Shown: positions 30,414 through 40,083 of the stretch, in pieces
Layout: the number at the start of each line of letters is the position of its first letter
Numbering within the stretch: the first letter of the stretch is position 1
From: Pseudomonadaceae bacterium
GTDB taxonomy: Bacteria; Pseudomonadota; Gammaproteobacteria; Pseudomonadales; Azotimanducaceae
Assembly: GCA_024743435.1 (NCBI GenBank)
Contig: JANSWO010000009.1
Span: 62,001 to 126,000, forward strand
Reading direction: 5' to 3'
DNA length: 64,000 bases
Position numbers and translations under genes: made by a program
The notes under the pieces: generated by a model
Database searches by the model: none
What the model saw: the letters and a program-made list of their open reading frames with translations, nothing else
Told to the model about the DNA's origin: nothing

Positions 30414-31490
30414 TTAGTCCTGCCCGCGATCCGCGCCTGTCTGGCCACGGTCACGCAATGCGTGATCAAGAAGCACCAGGGCGACCATCGCTTCCGCAAT
30501 CGGCGCCGCGCGGATCCCTACGCAGGGATCATGGCGGCCTGTTGTGACGACATCGACGGCTTCACCATCAGTATCGATGCTGCGGCCAGGCACCTGAATG
30601 CTGGACGTCGGCTTCAATGCAATTCGGCAAACAATGGGTTGCCCGGAAGAAATGCCGCCGAGCGTACCGCCCGCGTGATTGCTGTCGAAACCATCAACCA
30701 GAATCTCATCGCGATGCTCACTGCCACGTTGGTTAACCACATCGAAGCCGTCACCAATCGCCACACCTTTTACCGCGTTGATGCTCATCAAACCTGATGC
30801 AAGATCCGCATCCAGTTTGCCGAACACCGGCTCGCCCCAACCAACCGGCACGCCCTCGGCACGCACGGAGATTTCCGCGCCGATGGAATCACCATCCCGG
30901 CGCAGCTGATCGATCAGGCTGGCGATGTCATCGACAATGCCCGCATCCGGGCAGAAAAACGGGTTAGCGTCGATCACATCCCAGTCGAAATTCTGGCAGC
31001 GAAGGTGGCCAATCGCTGACAGGTAGCCGCGAATGCGCACACCCCACGTTTCAGTTAAAACCTTTTTGGCGATGCCAGCAGCGGCAACGCGCATAGCCGT
31101 TTCCCGCGCTGATGAGCGGCCACCACCGCGATAGTCGCGAATGCCGTATTTTCTGTCGTAGGTAAAATCCGCGTGGTTTGGCCGAAATACATTCGCAATC
31201 TTGCCGTAGTCGCGGGAGCGTTGATCTGTGTTTTCGATCAACAGGCCGATAGGTGTGCCGGTGGTTCTGCCTTCAAACACACCTGAGAGGATTTTGACGA
31301 CATCGTCCTCCCGGCGTTGGGTCGTGTACTTCGATTGCCCCGGTTTGCGACGATCCAGATCGCCCTGAAGATCGTCCTCACTGAGCTCGATGCCGGGTGG
31401 GCAACCGTCCACTATCGCACCGAGCGCAAGGCCGTGACTCTCGCCAAAAGTGGTCACTCGAAACTGCTGCCCGAAGGTATTGCCTGCCAT
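30414..31490 (-). CDS. aroC: chorismate synthase
   Basis: Final step of the shikimate pathway, needing reduced FMN. 358 residues from [20 protein letters not shown]; the longer open frame upstream is not family sequence. Other signatures are [29 protein letters not shown] and [18 protein letters not shown]. It follows prmB by 109 bases, a pairing seen in many gammaproteobacteria. Confidence 0.97.
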   Translation of the reverse strand: MAGNTFGQQFRVTTFGESHGLALGAIVDGCPPGIELSEDDLQGDLDRRKPGQSKYTTQRREDDVVKILSGVFEGRTTGTPIGLLIENTDQRSRDYGKIANVFRPNHADFTYDRKYGIRDYRGGGRSSARETAMRVAAAGIAKKVLTETWGVRIRGYLSAIGHLRCQNFDWDVIDANPFFCPDAGIVDDIASLIDQLRRDGDSIGAEISVRAEGVPVGWGEPVFGKLDADLASGLMSINAVKGVAIGDGFDVVNQRGSEHRDEILVDGFDSNHAGGTLGGISSGQPIVCRIALKPTSSIQVPGRSIDTDGEAVDVVTTGRHDPCVGIRAAPIAEAMVALVLLDHALRDRGQTGADRGQD

Positions 31491-31599
31491 GTTTACGCCA
31501 CACGTATCCGCTAGTGCCCGATGACGGGCGTCGACCCCAACGCTGGGGCCGGGAGGAACCTGAGCCAAAGCCCAGGATGACACTGCCCAGGCATATCCA

Positions 31600-32499
31600 C
31601 TAGGGCAGCGCGGAAGTATGGGAATTGAGAGCAGCCCTATCAAGCAGGAACACGCCCTCGCCGCCGAAGCGCAGCTCAAGCCAGACGAACGGCACCTCCG
31701 GAAACGCCTGCGTCAGCGCATCAGCGCTCGCGCCCACCTCCACCACCAACAAGCCATCGTCAGTGAGAAAGTCAGCGGCGTTGGCGAGCAGTTCGCGGGT
31801 GAAATCCAAACCATCCTCACCGGAGGCAAGTGCCAGCTCGGGTTCATGCCGATATTCAGGCGGACGCTCGGCCATGGCCTGGGCATCGACATACGGCGGG
31901 TTGCAGATGATCAGATCAAAACGCTGACCAGTAACAGCCCCTAGCCCGTCACCTCGCACGATGGCTATCCCCTCGCTAACCGAATGCAGCCGCGCGTTAT
32001 GGGCTGCGAGCTTGAGGGCGTCATCATCGATGTCGGCAGCGGTCACACAAGCGTCAGGAAAACGCAGCGCGCAGGCGATTCCGATACAGCCGCTACCGCA
32101 ACACAAGTCAAGAACCGATGCCGGCTCGCGCGCAAGCCAGGGCGCAAAACCGTCGACGATCAACTCACCAATGGGTGAGCGCGGAATCAGTACGTTGGGA
32201 TGCGTATCGAAACGCAAACCACAAAACCAGGCGTACCCGAGCAAATAGGGCAACGGAATGCGCTCGCTAATGCGCCGGGCACACATGCCATCGATACGCT
32301 CGACAACATCTGTAGACAACTCACGTTCGAGCGATGATCGCTCATCCGGCACTTGCGCGAGCGACGTCACTAACGCGACCGCTTCGTCCCACGCATTATC
32401 AGTACCGTGACCGAAATAGAGATCCGCAGAATCGAGTTCTGCATGAACCTGAGCGATCTTCTGCGCGACCGTAACGGGCGCCGATTCGGGCCGAGTCAT
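31600..32499 (-). CDS. prmB: ribosomal protein uL3 glutamine N5-methyltransferase PrmB
   Basis: SAM-dependent methylation of a glutamine in ribosomal protein L3. 299 residues; [13 protein letters not shown] in the N-terminal domain, SAM-binding [10 protein letters not shown] at 131-140 and catalytic NPPY at 200-203. PrmB is preferred over PrmC because of the length and the aroC neighbour. The ATG overlaps the stop of the upstream DUF4892 gene (ATGA). Confidence 0.9.
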   Translation of the reverse strand: MTRPESAPVTVAQKIAQVHAELDSADLYFGHGTDNAWDEAVALVTSLAQVPDERSSLERELSTDVVERIDGMCARRISERIPLPYLLGYAWFCGLRFDTHPNVLIPRSPIGELIVDGFAPWLAREPASVLDLCCGSGCIGIACALRFPDACVTAADIDDDALKLAAHNARLHSVSEGIAIVRGDGLGAVTGQRFDLIICNPPYVDAQAMAERPPEYRHEPELALASGEDGLDFTRELLANAADFLTDDGLLVVEVGASADALTQAFPEVPFVWLELRFGGEGVFLLDRAALNSHTSALP

Positions 32500-33482
32500 T
32501 GCCGTGAAAATGTCGCGCCCGCACGGCCGTCCCGAGGTAGCCGCTCAGGAATGACCAGCTCCAACCGATTGATAACGTCGCCTTGTCTGGGTAGTAGCGA
32601 ACCTGCGCCAAACGGTAGATAGCTGGGGCCGGCCGCAGCAACGGACGAACGCAGCGATGCAGCTGCGTTATCCGCGCACCGCTGCGAAGCCAGCAACGCA
32701 TCGGCCGCCGCGTCGCTGCTATAGATGTGACAAACCACGTAGATCTGGACGTTTTCCAGAGCCTGCAGGCGTTGGCCAAGCGTGGCAAGGATCGCATCTG
32801 CCGAGTCAGCAAAACTGCCATCGTCATCCGGCCTCGGTTCCTCCAGCTGAGCGACTCCCGAGCCAATCAATGAATTGGCGACACCGCGCGCCTTATCAAA
32901 CTCAACAGCCTGATTCGGCCGGAGAACCTGCAAATGCAGATACTTGCGCAGGTTTCCCCGCTGCACGAGGTACGCAGCTATCAGCACCTGGCGATCGTCC
33001 ACCGACACGATGCCCGCTGCATATCGTTGCTTGTCATCAGGCCCGAACAACAGCGCGTTGTTGAATACCGCATTGGCCCAGACGTTCGAGCGGCCGCAAT
33101 CTCGGCCTATACAGGAAAAGAGAGTTGTATCGAACTCAGCGACCACCGCATTACCCAGTTCAGGTAGGTGCGCCGCCGATGGCAACTGCCAGGTTATCGA
33201 CTCTCTTTCACCCGTCACTTCTCGCAGGCGGTCGATGACGATGTCGCGTTTGATCTTCTCCGCGCCACTGAGGACAAAGTCAAACGTGCCTTCTTCCGAG
33301 GCGCGATCAATCTGAATACTGCCCGAAGGCAACCACTGAGGGTCATTGAAGCGTTCGAGCGCCACCTCCGCGAAGGCCGGCTGAGATAACAGGAAAGCAA
33401 ACGAGATGGCACACAGCGGCCCAGACAGGCAGGGGGGCAGGACAACGCCTAAGCAACGTAACGGACGACAGATCACCTTCAT
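32496..33482 (-). CDS. DUF4892-like secreted protein
   Basis: 328 residues with an N-terminal signal peptide ending near AFA-EVALE (residue 38). The central pattern SCIGRDCGRSNVWANAVFNNALLFGPDDKQRYAA fits my memory of DUF4892, seen in Pseudomonas and relatives; I am less sure than for other calls. The C-terminal part has a mixed alpha-beta look. It is tightly packed, overlapping both gpsA and prmB by ATGA, so it belongs to that operon. The function is unknown; periplasmic location is inferred. Confidence 0.65.
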   Translation of the reverse strand: MKVICRPLRCLGVVLPPCLSGPLCAISFAFLLSQPAFAEVALERFNDPQWLPSGSIQIDRASEEGTFDFVLSGAEKIKRDIVIDRLREVTGERESITWQLPSAAHLPELGNAVVAEFDTTLFSCIGRDCGRSNVWANAVFNNALLFGPDDKQRYAAGIVSVDDRQVLIAAYLVQRGNLRKYLHLQVLRPNQAVEFDKARGVANSLIGSGVAQLEEPRPDDDGSFADSADAILATLGQRLQALENVQIYVVCHIYSSDAAADALLASQRCADNAAASLRSSVAAAGPSYLPFGAGSLLPRQGDVINRLELVIPERLPRDGRAGATFSRQ

Positions 33483-34540
33483 CGGGTCTCCTGGGGCAAT
33501 GCAAATTCCACGTCGTCGCTCTGTGCGTTGCCCATGAGTGTCGCAATCGTTGAGCCCAGTTCCGCGCCTTCAAATACCACTTTGTGCAAGCCACCCGCGA
33601 GCGGCATATAGACACCGCGTCGCTCGGCTTCGGCGCACACGACACCGAGGGTGTTGACGCCTTCCGCGAGTTTGCCCAGGTCCTTAAGCGCTTCGTCCAG
33701 ACTCATTCCCTGGCCCAAACGCGCGCCCAGTCGGTAATTGCGCGACAGCTCAGACGAGCAGGTCACCATCAGGTCACCGACTCCGGCCAGCCCGAGAAAA
33801 GTAAAGGGATTAGCGCCCATCGACACGGCAAAACGAGACATTTCAGCAAGCGCACGGGTGATGAGCATGGCCGATGTATTCTGACCAACACCCATGGCAG
33901 CCGCCATCCCACAGATTATCGCGTAGATATTTTTCAGCGCCCCGGCGAGCTCAACACCATAGAGGTCATCATTGCCGTAAACCCTAAGCGTTTCACTGGC
34001 CAGACCAGCCTGCACTACCTGCCTCAGCTCGCGATCGTGACTCGCGATCACCGTGCCGGTGTATTGTCCTTGCGCAATTTCAACCGCGAGGTTCGGCCCC
34101 GACAAGGCACCCACACGTTCGGTCTGAAGTACCTCGGAGAGAATCTGGCTCATCAGCTTGAAGCCGTCGGCTTCTATGCCTTTAGTCGCGCTGACCAACA
34201 TCACCTGGGGTGCGACCAACGGCTTGATCGTCTCGCACACACTTCGGAAACTAGCACTAGGCACGGTCATGAACACAAGTGGCGCGTCCGTGACCGCCTC
34301 TGCCAGATCCGCGGTTGGGACAATCGCCTCCTCGAGGCGATGACCCGGTAGGTACTTGGTATTCTCCCGGCTCCTGCACGTCTGCTCGACCTGATCGGCA
34401 TCGCGCATCCACAGCATCGTCTTGTGCCCGTTGCGGGCGACGATATTCGCAACCGCTGTGCCAAAGGCGCCGCCGCCAACAATGGCTACCTTAGCTAAAT
34501 CGGGCGACTGGCCCGCCGTCGTATCACCCGTACTACTCAT
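33479..34540 (-). CDS. gpsA: glycerol-3-phosphate dehydrogenase [NAD(P)+]
   Basis: Makes sn-glycerol-3-phosphate for phospholipids. From ATG 34540 the protein has 353 residues; a GTG two codons upstream at 34546 has the better-placed GGGAG and may be the true start. The nucleotide-binding GGGAFGTA, the catalytic-lysine region GALKNIYAI and GVGDLMVTC are present. It is the first gene of gpsA-DUF4892-prmB(-aroC) with ATGA overlaps, 127 bases after htpG. Confidence 0.95.
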   Translation of the reverse strand: MSSTGDTTAGQSPDLAKVAIVGGGAFGTAVANIVARNGHKTMLWMRDADQVEQTCRSRENTKYLPGHRLEEAIVPTADLAEAVTDAPLVFMTVPSASFRSVCETIKPLVAPQVMLVSATKGIEADGFKLMSQILSEVLQTERVGALSGPNLAVEIAQGQYTGTVIASHDRELRQVVQAGLASETLRVYGNDDLYGVELAGALKNIYAIICGMAAAMGVGQNTSAMLITRALAEMSRFAVSMGANPFTFLGLAGVGDLMVTCSSELSRNYRLGARLGQGMSLDEALKDLGKLAEGVNTLGVVCAEAERRGVYMPLAGGLHKVVFEGAELGSTIATLMGNAQSDDVEFALPQETR

Positions 34541-34667
34541 ACTCACGCCGACTCCCCCATCCGGTCGATTCGGCGGCCACCTTTGCCAGCACACCGAAGT
34601 GCGCGAGCAAAGGCCCGCAATGACTACCTCACGCCGCTGTCCGGGCCGCCTGAGGGATCATGCCATG

Positions 34668-36572
34668 CTAGTCGCTCAGAAGTTCCAGCAACAAGCGGTT
34701 TATACGGCCAACATAGCCGCTCGCATCTTTCAATGCCCGCCCTTCAGCCAAAGCTGCCTGATCGAACAGAAGCGTTGCCAGGTCGGCAAATCGGTCTTCG
34801 TCCGCTTCGCTATCCAAGCGCTGAATCAGTGGGTGCTCCGCGTTGTACTCAAACACCGGCTTGGATTCCGGCATGCTTTGTCCGGATGCCGCCATGATTG
34901 CGCGCATCTGAGCGCCCATATCGAACTGCCCGAGCACAAGACACGCCGGCGAGTCTGTGAGCCGGGACGACTTCTTCACCTCATCAACCTGTTCGGACAG
35001 TACCGCCTTCAAACGGTCTGCGAGCGGATCGTCGCCTGCTTCTTCTTCGTCTTCATTGCCTTCATCACCCGGCAACTCCAGACCAGCGCGAGCGACATCC
35101 TGGAAAGACTTGCCATCGAATTCCGTCAGATGGCTCATCAGCCACTCATCCACTCGATCGAACAGCAGCAACACTTCGATGTCTTTCGCCTTTAGCTGTT
35201 CCAGATGTGGACTGCCCGCCGCATTCGCATATGAGTCTGCGGTCAGGAAGTAGATCTTCTCCTGGCCCTCGACCATGCGGTCGATGTAATCCGCGAGCGA
35301 TACGGTTTTGGCCTCGCCGTCTGCTTTGGTGGAGGCAAAGCGCAGTAGCCCGGCGACCGTTTCCTTATTGGCCGGATCCTCGCCTACGCCTTCTTTTATG
35401 ACTTCGCCGAACTCGTTGGAGAATGCAGCGAACTCCTCCGGATCGTTTTTCGCCAGGCCTTCTAACGTCGTGAGCACTCGTTTCGTGAGCGCATTCTTGA
35501 TGGTGGTGACTCGATCGTCCTGCTGCAGGATCTCGCGCGAGACGTTCAAAGGCAGGTCCGAGGAGTCGACCACGCCCTTGATGAAACGCAGGTACAGAGG
35601 CAGGAACTGCTCCGCTTCATCCATGATAAAGACGCGCTGGACGTACAGCTTCAGACCGCGCGAGGCATCTCGATTCCACAGATCAAAGGGCGCTCGTTTC
35701 GGCACGTACAGAAGCGATGTGTACTCAAGCTTGCCCTCGACCCGGTTGTGGCTCCAGGCCAACGGGTCTTCAAAGTCATGAGCGACGTGCTTATAGAACT
35801 CTTTGTATTCATCGTCACTGACATCGCTTCGAGAACGCGTCCAGAGCGCTTTCGCCGAGTTAACGGCCTGCAACTCCTGCTCCGGTGTTTTGTCTTCATC
35901 GTCGGCCTCAGCTTCAGCCGCTGGCTCCGAGTCGTTGGCGACGTCCTGCAGCATGCGTACCGGTACCGCAATGTGATCACTGTATTTACGCACAACGCTT
36001 TGCAGGCGGAAGTCATCCAGAAACTCTTCCGCATCGCTCTTCAGGTGCAGGATGACCGACGTTCCACGCGGCAGATCATCGGCCGCTTCCACGGTGTAGG
36101 CATCCTCGCCTTTGCTGACCCAGCGAACGCCTTGATCCGTCCCTGCGGCCCTGGTGAGAACAGTCACCTCGTCGGCGACGATGTAGGCGCTATAGAAACC
36201 AACGCCAAACTGCCCGATCAGACTCGCATCTTTCTTCTGATCACCGGTCAGCTTTTCCAGAAACTCTGCCGTTCCCGATTTGGCAATCGTACCTAGGTGC
36301 GAGATGACATCCGCCTCTGTCATACCGATTCCGTTGTCGTACACCGTCAGCGTCTTGGCTTCCTGGTCTACTGTGATGTCGATATAGAATTCACCACCGC
36401 CATCTTCGAGTAGCGAGCCGTCTTCCAGGGCGCGAAAGCGCAGCTTGTCGATGGCGTCGTTAGCGTTCGATATGAGCTCACGCAGGAAGATCTCCCGTGA
36501 GCTGTAGAGCGAGTGAATCATCAGCTGCAACAGCTGTTTGGCTTCGGTCTGGAATGTGTGTGTTTCGGCCAC
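34668..36572 (-). CDS. htpG: Hsp90-family chaperone HtpG
   Basis: Cytosolic ATP-driven chaperone. 634 residues starting at GTG 36572 with GGGAGAG upstream. The GHKL ATP site shows [16 protein letters not shown] and [13 protein letters not shown]; middle and dimerisation domains follow at family length. An acidic insert rich in Glu/Asp (DNDEDE-like) occurs in the middle domain near residue 215 and again near 540. A good heat-shock promoter lies about 40 bases upstream. Confidence 0.97.
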   Translation of the reverse strand: MAETHTFQTEAKQLLQLMIHSLYSSREIFLRELISNANDAIDKLRFRALEDGSLLEDGGGEFYIDITVDQEAKTLTVYDNGIGMTEADVISHLGTIAKSGTAEFLEKLTGDQKKDASLIGQFGVGFYSAYIVADEVTVLTRAAGTDQGVRWVSKGEDAYTVEAADDLPRGTSVILHLKSDAEEFLDDFRLQSVVRKYSDHIAVPVRMLQDVANDSEPAAEAEADDEDKTPEQELQAVNSAKALWTRSRSDVSDDEYKEFYKHVAHDFEDPLAWSHNRVEGKLEYTSLLYVPKRAPFDLWNRDASRGLKLYVQRVFIMDEAEQFLPLYLRFIKGVVDSSDLPLNVSREILQQDDRVTTIKNALTKRVLTTLEGLAKNDPEEFAAFSNEFGEVIKEGVGEDPANKETVAGLLRFASTKADGEAKTVSLADYIDRMVEGQEKIYFLTADSYANAAGSPHLEQLKAKDIEVLLLFDRVDEWLMSHLTEFDGKSFQDVARAGLELPGDEGNEDEEEAGDDPLADRLKAVLSEQVDEVKKSSRLTDSPACLVLGQFDMGAQMRAIMAASGQSMPESKPVFEYNAEHPLIQRLDSEADEDRFADLATLLFDQAALAEGRALKDASGYVGRINRLLLELLSD

Positions 36573-36608
36573 GAGCGGCTCTCCCTGGATAAGACTGCGG
36601 TTGCGGGG

Positions 36609-36637
36609 AGTGTGGGGGCGGTGGACGCCGTTTCAAG
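36609..36637 (-). promoter_or_regulatory. sigma-32 promoter of htpG
   Basis: On the minus strand a perfect CTTGAAA (36637-36631) is followed after about 13 bases by CCCCACAC (consensus CCCCATnT). Position and orientation fit htpG, a heat-shock gene in E. coli. The AGGG-type ribosome site lies between this promoter and the GTG start. Confidence 0.75.
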
Positions 36638-36781
36638 GGTCGGCAGGGGAAGTTTCCCTGCCCGGTAGTCGAGGCCTTATCTCGTTAGCGTCCGCGCCCA
36701 TTCAAGCAATCAGGTCATGTCCATGGAACTACTGACGCTTGCGCATCTGGCCAACCTTGGCGTGTTGCTACATCGCCGCGC

Positions 36782-37540
36782 TCAGAGACTCGCCAATGGG
36801 TCGGCCGCGAGCACGCCGAGCTTCTCCGAGGTATCTGGTGTGAGACTTATCAGAAACTGATCTGCCTCAATTCCAGCCAGCAGAGCGGCGATGACGTCGT
36901 CGACGGTGTCATAGTCGTCCCCCAGCTGACGATCGCTGGTGATTCGACTGCCTTTGCGGCCCCAGGCTGTGGAGGAGCGCGGAAACGCGGTGTCGGTCAT
37001 TCGCGGCGCCAGGTAATGCACCGACACACCGCTATCGCGCGCGTAGATTGCAAGGCCCTGGGCCATGCCCCGTAGGGCGTACTTGGACGCGGCATATGGG
37101 GCATCCATTCCGTTGCTTCGAAACAGGCCGGCAGAAGAGCCGGTGACGACAATGTGGCCACGCCCGCGTTCGAGCATCGCCGGCAGGAAGGCGTTGATCG
37201 TCCTGACAACCCCAAGCACATTGATGTCAAAAAGCCGTTGCCACTCGGTCGTCGGGATGAGCTCAAAACGCCCTCCGATCGCAATGCCAGCATTGGCCAT
37301 TACCAGATCCACATCGCCAAGCTGATTGGCCGTTTCAGCCAGACGCTCGATCTGCGCATCACTTGCGACATCGCATGTCACCGGATGCAGACCACTGCCT
37401 GACACCTGCTCAGCAAGCTTCTCTTCGGACACGTCAGCAACCACGACTTGCGCACCAGCTTTCTGGAAAGCTTTAGCTGCCGCCAGCCCGATGCCATCTG
37501 CCCCACCGGTTACCACCGCCACTTTTCCGTCCAGGTGCAT
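36782..37540 (-). CDS. short-chain dehydrogenase/reductase
   Basis: 252 residues, classical SDR: TGGADGIG cofactor loop near residues 11-18, NAG motif (VMANAGIAIGG), catalytic Ser (VTGSSAG) and YAASK. The substrate is not evident. Its ATG overlaps the stop of the VOC gene as TGATG, so they are co-translated. A TetR-type gene is divergent. The setting suggests an inducible catabolic or detoxifying pair. Confidence 0.88.
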   Translation of the reverse strand: MHLDGKVAVVTGGADGIGLAAAKAFQKAGAQVVVADVSEEKLAEQVSGSGLHPVTCDVASDAQIERLAETANQLGDVDLVMANAGIAIGGRFELIPTTEWQRLFDINVLGVVRTINAFLPAMLERGRGHIVVTGSSAGLFRSNGMDAPYAASKYALRGMAQGLAIYARDSGVSVHYLAPRMTDTAFPRSSTAWGRKGSRITSDRQLGDDYDTVDDVIAALLAGIEADQFLISLTPDTSEKLGVLAADPLASL

Positions 37541-37932
37541 CAGTGTTTCCCCGTAGCGGCAAGCCCAAGCATCACTCCACTGGCCGACTTCGGATGCACA
37601 AAATTCGGACCGTCTGCGTCGCCCAGAATCGTCACACCGCTGGCCTTCAGCTCGGCAATCTCATCGTCGGTGCTATTCACGCTCATGGAGACCAGATGCA
37701 CGCCTTCGCCCCGGGCTGCCAGTGTCTTAGCCATCGGCGAGTGTTGATCTATTGGCGACACCAGCTCGATAAAGCCGCCATCGGGCAAATCAAAAATCGC
37801 CTGGTTCACGCCCATCGCCGCATTCGTTTGTGTGCGGGTGAGAGTCATTCCAAGTTTGCTGCTCCAGTGTGAGACCGACTCTTCCAGGTCGTGAACTCTG
37901 ATAACCAAATGGTGGATACCCGTAAAAGCCAT
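37540..37932 (-). CDS. VOC-superfamily (glyoxalase / methylmalonyl-CoA epimerase-like) protein
   Basis: 130 residues from the ATG at 37932 (a GTG at 37950 is possible). The vicinal-oxygen-chelate pattern is visible: IHHLVIRVHDLEESVSHW at the start, then FIELVSPIDQHSP and GVHLVSMSVN with the metal-binding His/Glu arrangement. The substrate is unknown. It is the first gene of the VOC-SDR pair and begins 26 bases from a perfect palindrome. Confidence 0.82.
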   Translation of the reverse strand: MAFTGIHHLVIRVHDLEESVSHWSSKLGMTLTRTQTNAAMGVNQAIFDLPDGGFIELVSPIDQHSPMAKTLAARGEGVHLVSMSVNSTDDEIAELKASGVTILGDADGPNFVHPKSASGVMLGLAATGKH

Positions 37933-37957
37933 AACGAACCGCCTGTTCACATATTTT

Positions 37958-37972
37958 TCGATATACTATCGA
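37958..37972. promoter_or_regulatory. candidate TetR-family operator
   Basis: Perfect palindrome TCGATA-TAC-TATCGA in the 61-base gap between the divergent tetR and VOC genes. Its size and position are typical of a TetR operator and it would cover both promoters. Binding is inferred. Confidence 0.6.
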
Positions 37973-37993
37973 TAAATAGCACGCCAGAACACA

Positions 37994-38644
37994 ATGGACG
38001 CAAAAAACCGGGGCCGCCCCGCCAAGGTCAACTTGAGCCAGATCATCCAGGCGGCTCTAACAATCGGTCTTCGTGATCTCTCCATGACGAGGCTCGCTGC
38101 CGAAATGGGCGTCGCCATGTCGACGCTGTATCACCACGTCTGCGGAATCGAAGAGGTTAAGGCCGTCGTTGCTGATCAGTTGATCAGTGACGTCGATGTG
38201 TTGGCGCACGAGAGCGTCGGCATGAATGCCCACGCCTTTCTTCTAGCTGCCGGCTACCGGCTCAGGCAGTTGTTTGCAGCCGCTCCGGGGTTTGCCGAGA
38301 TCGCCAGGAGCACCCCGAGACTACAGGGGCAGATTCTCAAGGTTCACGAAAAGGCGACGCAACGGCTCGTTGACATGGGCTACGAAGAAAGGCGCGCGCT
38401 ACTCGCCGTGCGAGTAATCGCTGACTACGTCGAAGCATCGACCGCACGTGACGAGCGCTGGTCGAGCAATTGTGATGTCGGTGCAGTCCTGGACCAAAAC
38501 AGGGAAGACGCCGCCAACTCTGGCTGCGCTGTGTTGATCCGAGCGTTCGGCGAACCTGGAGACAACTATCTCGATGGGCAATTCGAACTGGGCTTAAACG
38601 CCCTCGCTGCCGGTCTCACACAGACCGATTCTCAGCAGACGTAA
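37994..38644 (+). CDS. TetR-family transcriptional regulator
   Basis: 216 residues. Residues 13-58 form the DNA-binding domain (RDLSMTRLAAEMGVAMSTLYHHV). The C-terminal ligand domain shows no specific hint, though its length and TetR_C-like helices are normal. It is divergent from the VOC-SDR pair and probably represses that pair and itself through the palindrome between them. Its 3' end faces the next gene across 27 bases that include a CCAGCT/AGCTGG stem. Confidence 0.88.
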   Translation: MDAKNRGRPAKVNLSQIIQAALTIGLRDLSMTRLAAEMGVAMSTLYHHVCGIEEVKAVVADQLISDVDVLAHESVGMNAHAFLLAAGYRLRQLFAAAPGFAEIARSTPRLQGQILKVHEKATQRLVDMGYEERRALLAVRVIADYVEASTARDERWSSNCDVGAVLDQNREDAANSGCAVLIRAFGEPGDNYLDGQFELGLNALAAGLTQTDSQQT

Positions 38645-38671
38645 ACGCCGAGTTGACCCTGCCAGCTAAGG

Positions 38672-39217
38672 TTAAGCTGGTTGGGCGACGGCGCGCCTGG
38701 GCAGGCGTTCGCTGATCCGCCTGGCTACTTTGGGATCCAACAGCAGCACATAGCCATCGCGAGACTCAAGAGCACGAGCGTTTCGTTTGCGCGAAAGACA
38801 GGCGAAGGCAACCGTTTCATCTCGCAGGCTGAACCACCCCACATGGAAGCCTTTGACTTTTGAGCCAAGAATCGAGCGTTCGATACCGCGATCCGGATCG
38901 TCTTCAAAGTTGAGCTTCTGACTTGACGTCACGCGTAGGTTGTCCAGACGCTCAGCGAAGGTCTGGTTCTGATAGCGCACTCGCAGCTCGGAACCATCGA
39001 CTTCTATGACAGCCCGCAGGTGTAACCAACCGAAGGCAACAAGCGCCAGGCCAATCAGGATCCCTGACAGTGCCCCCTGCAGGGTAGGTTGGACCGCCGT
39101 GATCAGAACCGCCAGCGGCAGGCCCAATACGACAGCCAGAAACAACAACGTACTCCGGCCGGCGCGAACCTCGATGCGAAGCGGTTTGCGAGGCTTAGTA
39201 TTGTCAGCAGTGTTCAT
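38672..39217 (-). CDS. membrane protein with bacterial PH-like domain
   Basis: 181 residues from ATG 39217 with GAGGAAG upstream. Two transmembrane segments at about 22-68 are followed by a cytoplasmic domain resembling bacterial PH domains (VKGFHVGWFSLRDETVAFACLS, then YVLLLDPKVARRISERL). The function is unknown. The stop codon lies in a small hairpin shared with the convergent tetR gene. Confidence 0.65.
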   Translation of the reverse strand: MNTADNTKPRKPLRIEVRAGRSTLLFLAVVLGLPLAVLITAVQPTLQGALSGILIGLALVAFGWLHLRAVIEVDGSELRVRYQNQTFAERLDNLRVTSSQKLNFEDDPDRGIERSILGSKVKGFHVGWFSLRDETVAFACLSRKRNARALESRDGYVLLLDPKVARRISERLPRRAVAQPA

Positions 39218-39344
39218 TGTTTCTTCCTCAGTACTATCCGGGCGACAACCCAGGCTGCACAACCACGAGCCCAGTCGTCGAGACCAGTGTCATAAAACTG
39301 TAACAATAGTATGGATCAGATTGTGAACAATTGCTAAACAGTAA

Positions 39345-39575
39345 CGTTGAAACCATCGCCGCCTTCGGCGGCCATGCTTTCAACGCGCGGTTCAGCTCGG
39401 GAAAGCGCAGTAACGCCGAATAACGCCTCGCCAAAGGCGACGCGTTTTCGGCGCGCGGTTCAGCTCGGGAAAGCGCAGTGCATTGATTGACGCCCGCTCC
39501 GCGGGCGCCAATCAATGCTCGAGAGCGCTGAGTAGAGACGGGATCTTCACATCCGCGACAGGAGAAGCGGGCGTG
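39345..39575. repeat. hairpin cassette, copy 1
   Basis: Begins with a 39-base stem-loop (39346-39384, GTTGAAA/TTTCAAC outer arms with GCCGCC/GGCGGC inner arms). A block ending in GGGAAAGCGCAG appears twice (to 39410 and to 39478). A 39-base stem-loop follows (39480-39518) with GCATTGATTG/CAATCAATGC and GCCCGC/GCGGGC. The cassette ends in the CTCGAGAGCGCT block and GACGGGATCTTCACATCCGC. Confidence 0.8.
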
Positions 39576-39761
39576 AATCAATGTTCGAGAGCGCTCTATA
39601 ACGATAGGGAATCAATGCCCAAGAGCGCTCCGTAGCGACGGGGTCATCACATTGCAACGAGCCCCGCGGGCGCAATCTATGTAAATCGGGAGATCGCGTC
39701 GCTGCGCTCGCGATGACCGGCCGAGACGATGCGGCTCAAGCGACAACCCCCTGGCCCCACA

Positions 39762-39950
39762 CGTTGAAACCATCGCCGCCGAAGGCGGCCATGCTTTCAA
39801 CGCGCGACTACCTTCGGGAAAGCGCAGTGCATTGGATTGACGCCCGCTCCGCGGGCGCCAATCAATGCTCGAGAGCGCTGCGTAGAGACGGGATCTTCAC
39901 ATCCGCGATAGGAGCAGCGGACGGCAAACAATGCTCGAGAGCACGCGCAC
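39762..39950. repeat. hairpin cassette, copy 2
   Basis: Second copy of the cassette at 39345. First stem-loop at 39763-39801 is the same except for the tip (TTCG becomes CGAA), second at 39829-39868 has one extra G. The block present twice in copy 1 is single here. The downstream GACGGGATCTTCACATCCGC is retained, followed by a degenerate further CTCGAGAGC block. Confidence 0.8.
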
Positions 39951-40044
39951 CCTAAAGTAAGAAAAGTTCAAGGCGCCATCCCTGGCGAGACACCCGCCTC
40001 TTCTCAACCCCCTGGCCCGACATCCCGTCGGCCCGCCCAAGCCT

Positions 40045-40063
40045 CGCCGAGCAGTGCTCGGCG
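40045..40063. terminator. stem-loop downstream of sucD
   Basis: Perfect 8-bp stem CGCCGAGC/GCTCGGCG with a 3-base loop, 20 bases beyond the sucD stop, followed by a smaller CAAGC/GCTTG stem at 40065-40077. No T-run follows on either strand, so it is not a classical intrinsic terminator; it may end or stabilise the 3' end of the sdh-suc transcript. Confidence 0.4.
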
Positions 40064-40083
40064 CCAAGCTTCGCTTGTACGGC

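Larger units (their letters stand above)
39218..40083. repeat. 866-base intergenic region rich in repeats and hairpins
   Basis: No gene is supportable. Two diverged copies of one cassette occupy about 39345-39575 and 39762-39950 (listed separately). A 19-base block of the type AATCAATGCTCGAGAGCGCT occurs five times with changes (near 39510, 39577, 39610, 39860, 39928). At 39689-39715 is a dyad (ATCGCG...CGCGAT) resembling the dispersed TCATTGCGAG-type repeats seen in many bacteria. At 39974-39987 and 40017-40031 are hairpins with TCCC-type loops, like those at 53.3-53.7 kb. Confidence 0.75.

Noticed and set aside
39218-40083. Possible CRISPR array
   Set aside because: Repeats are irregular in length and spacing, diverged and palindromic over long stretches, with no equal spacers and no cas genes.
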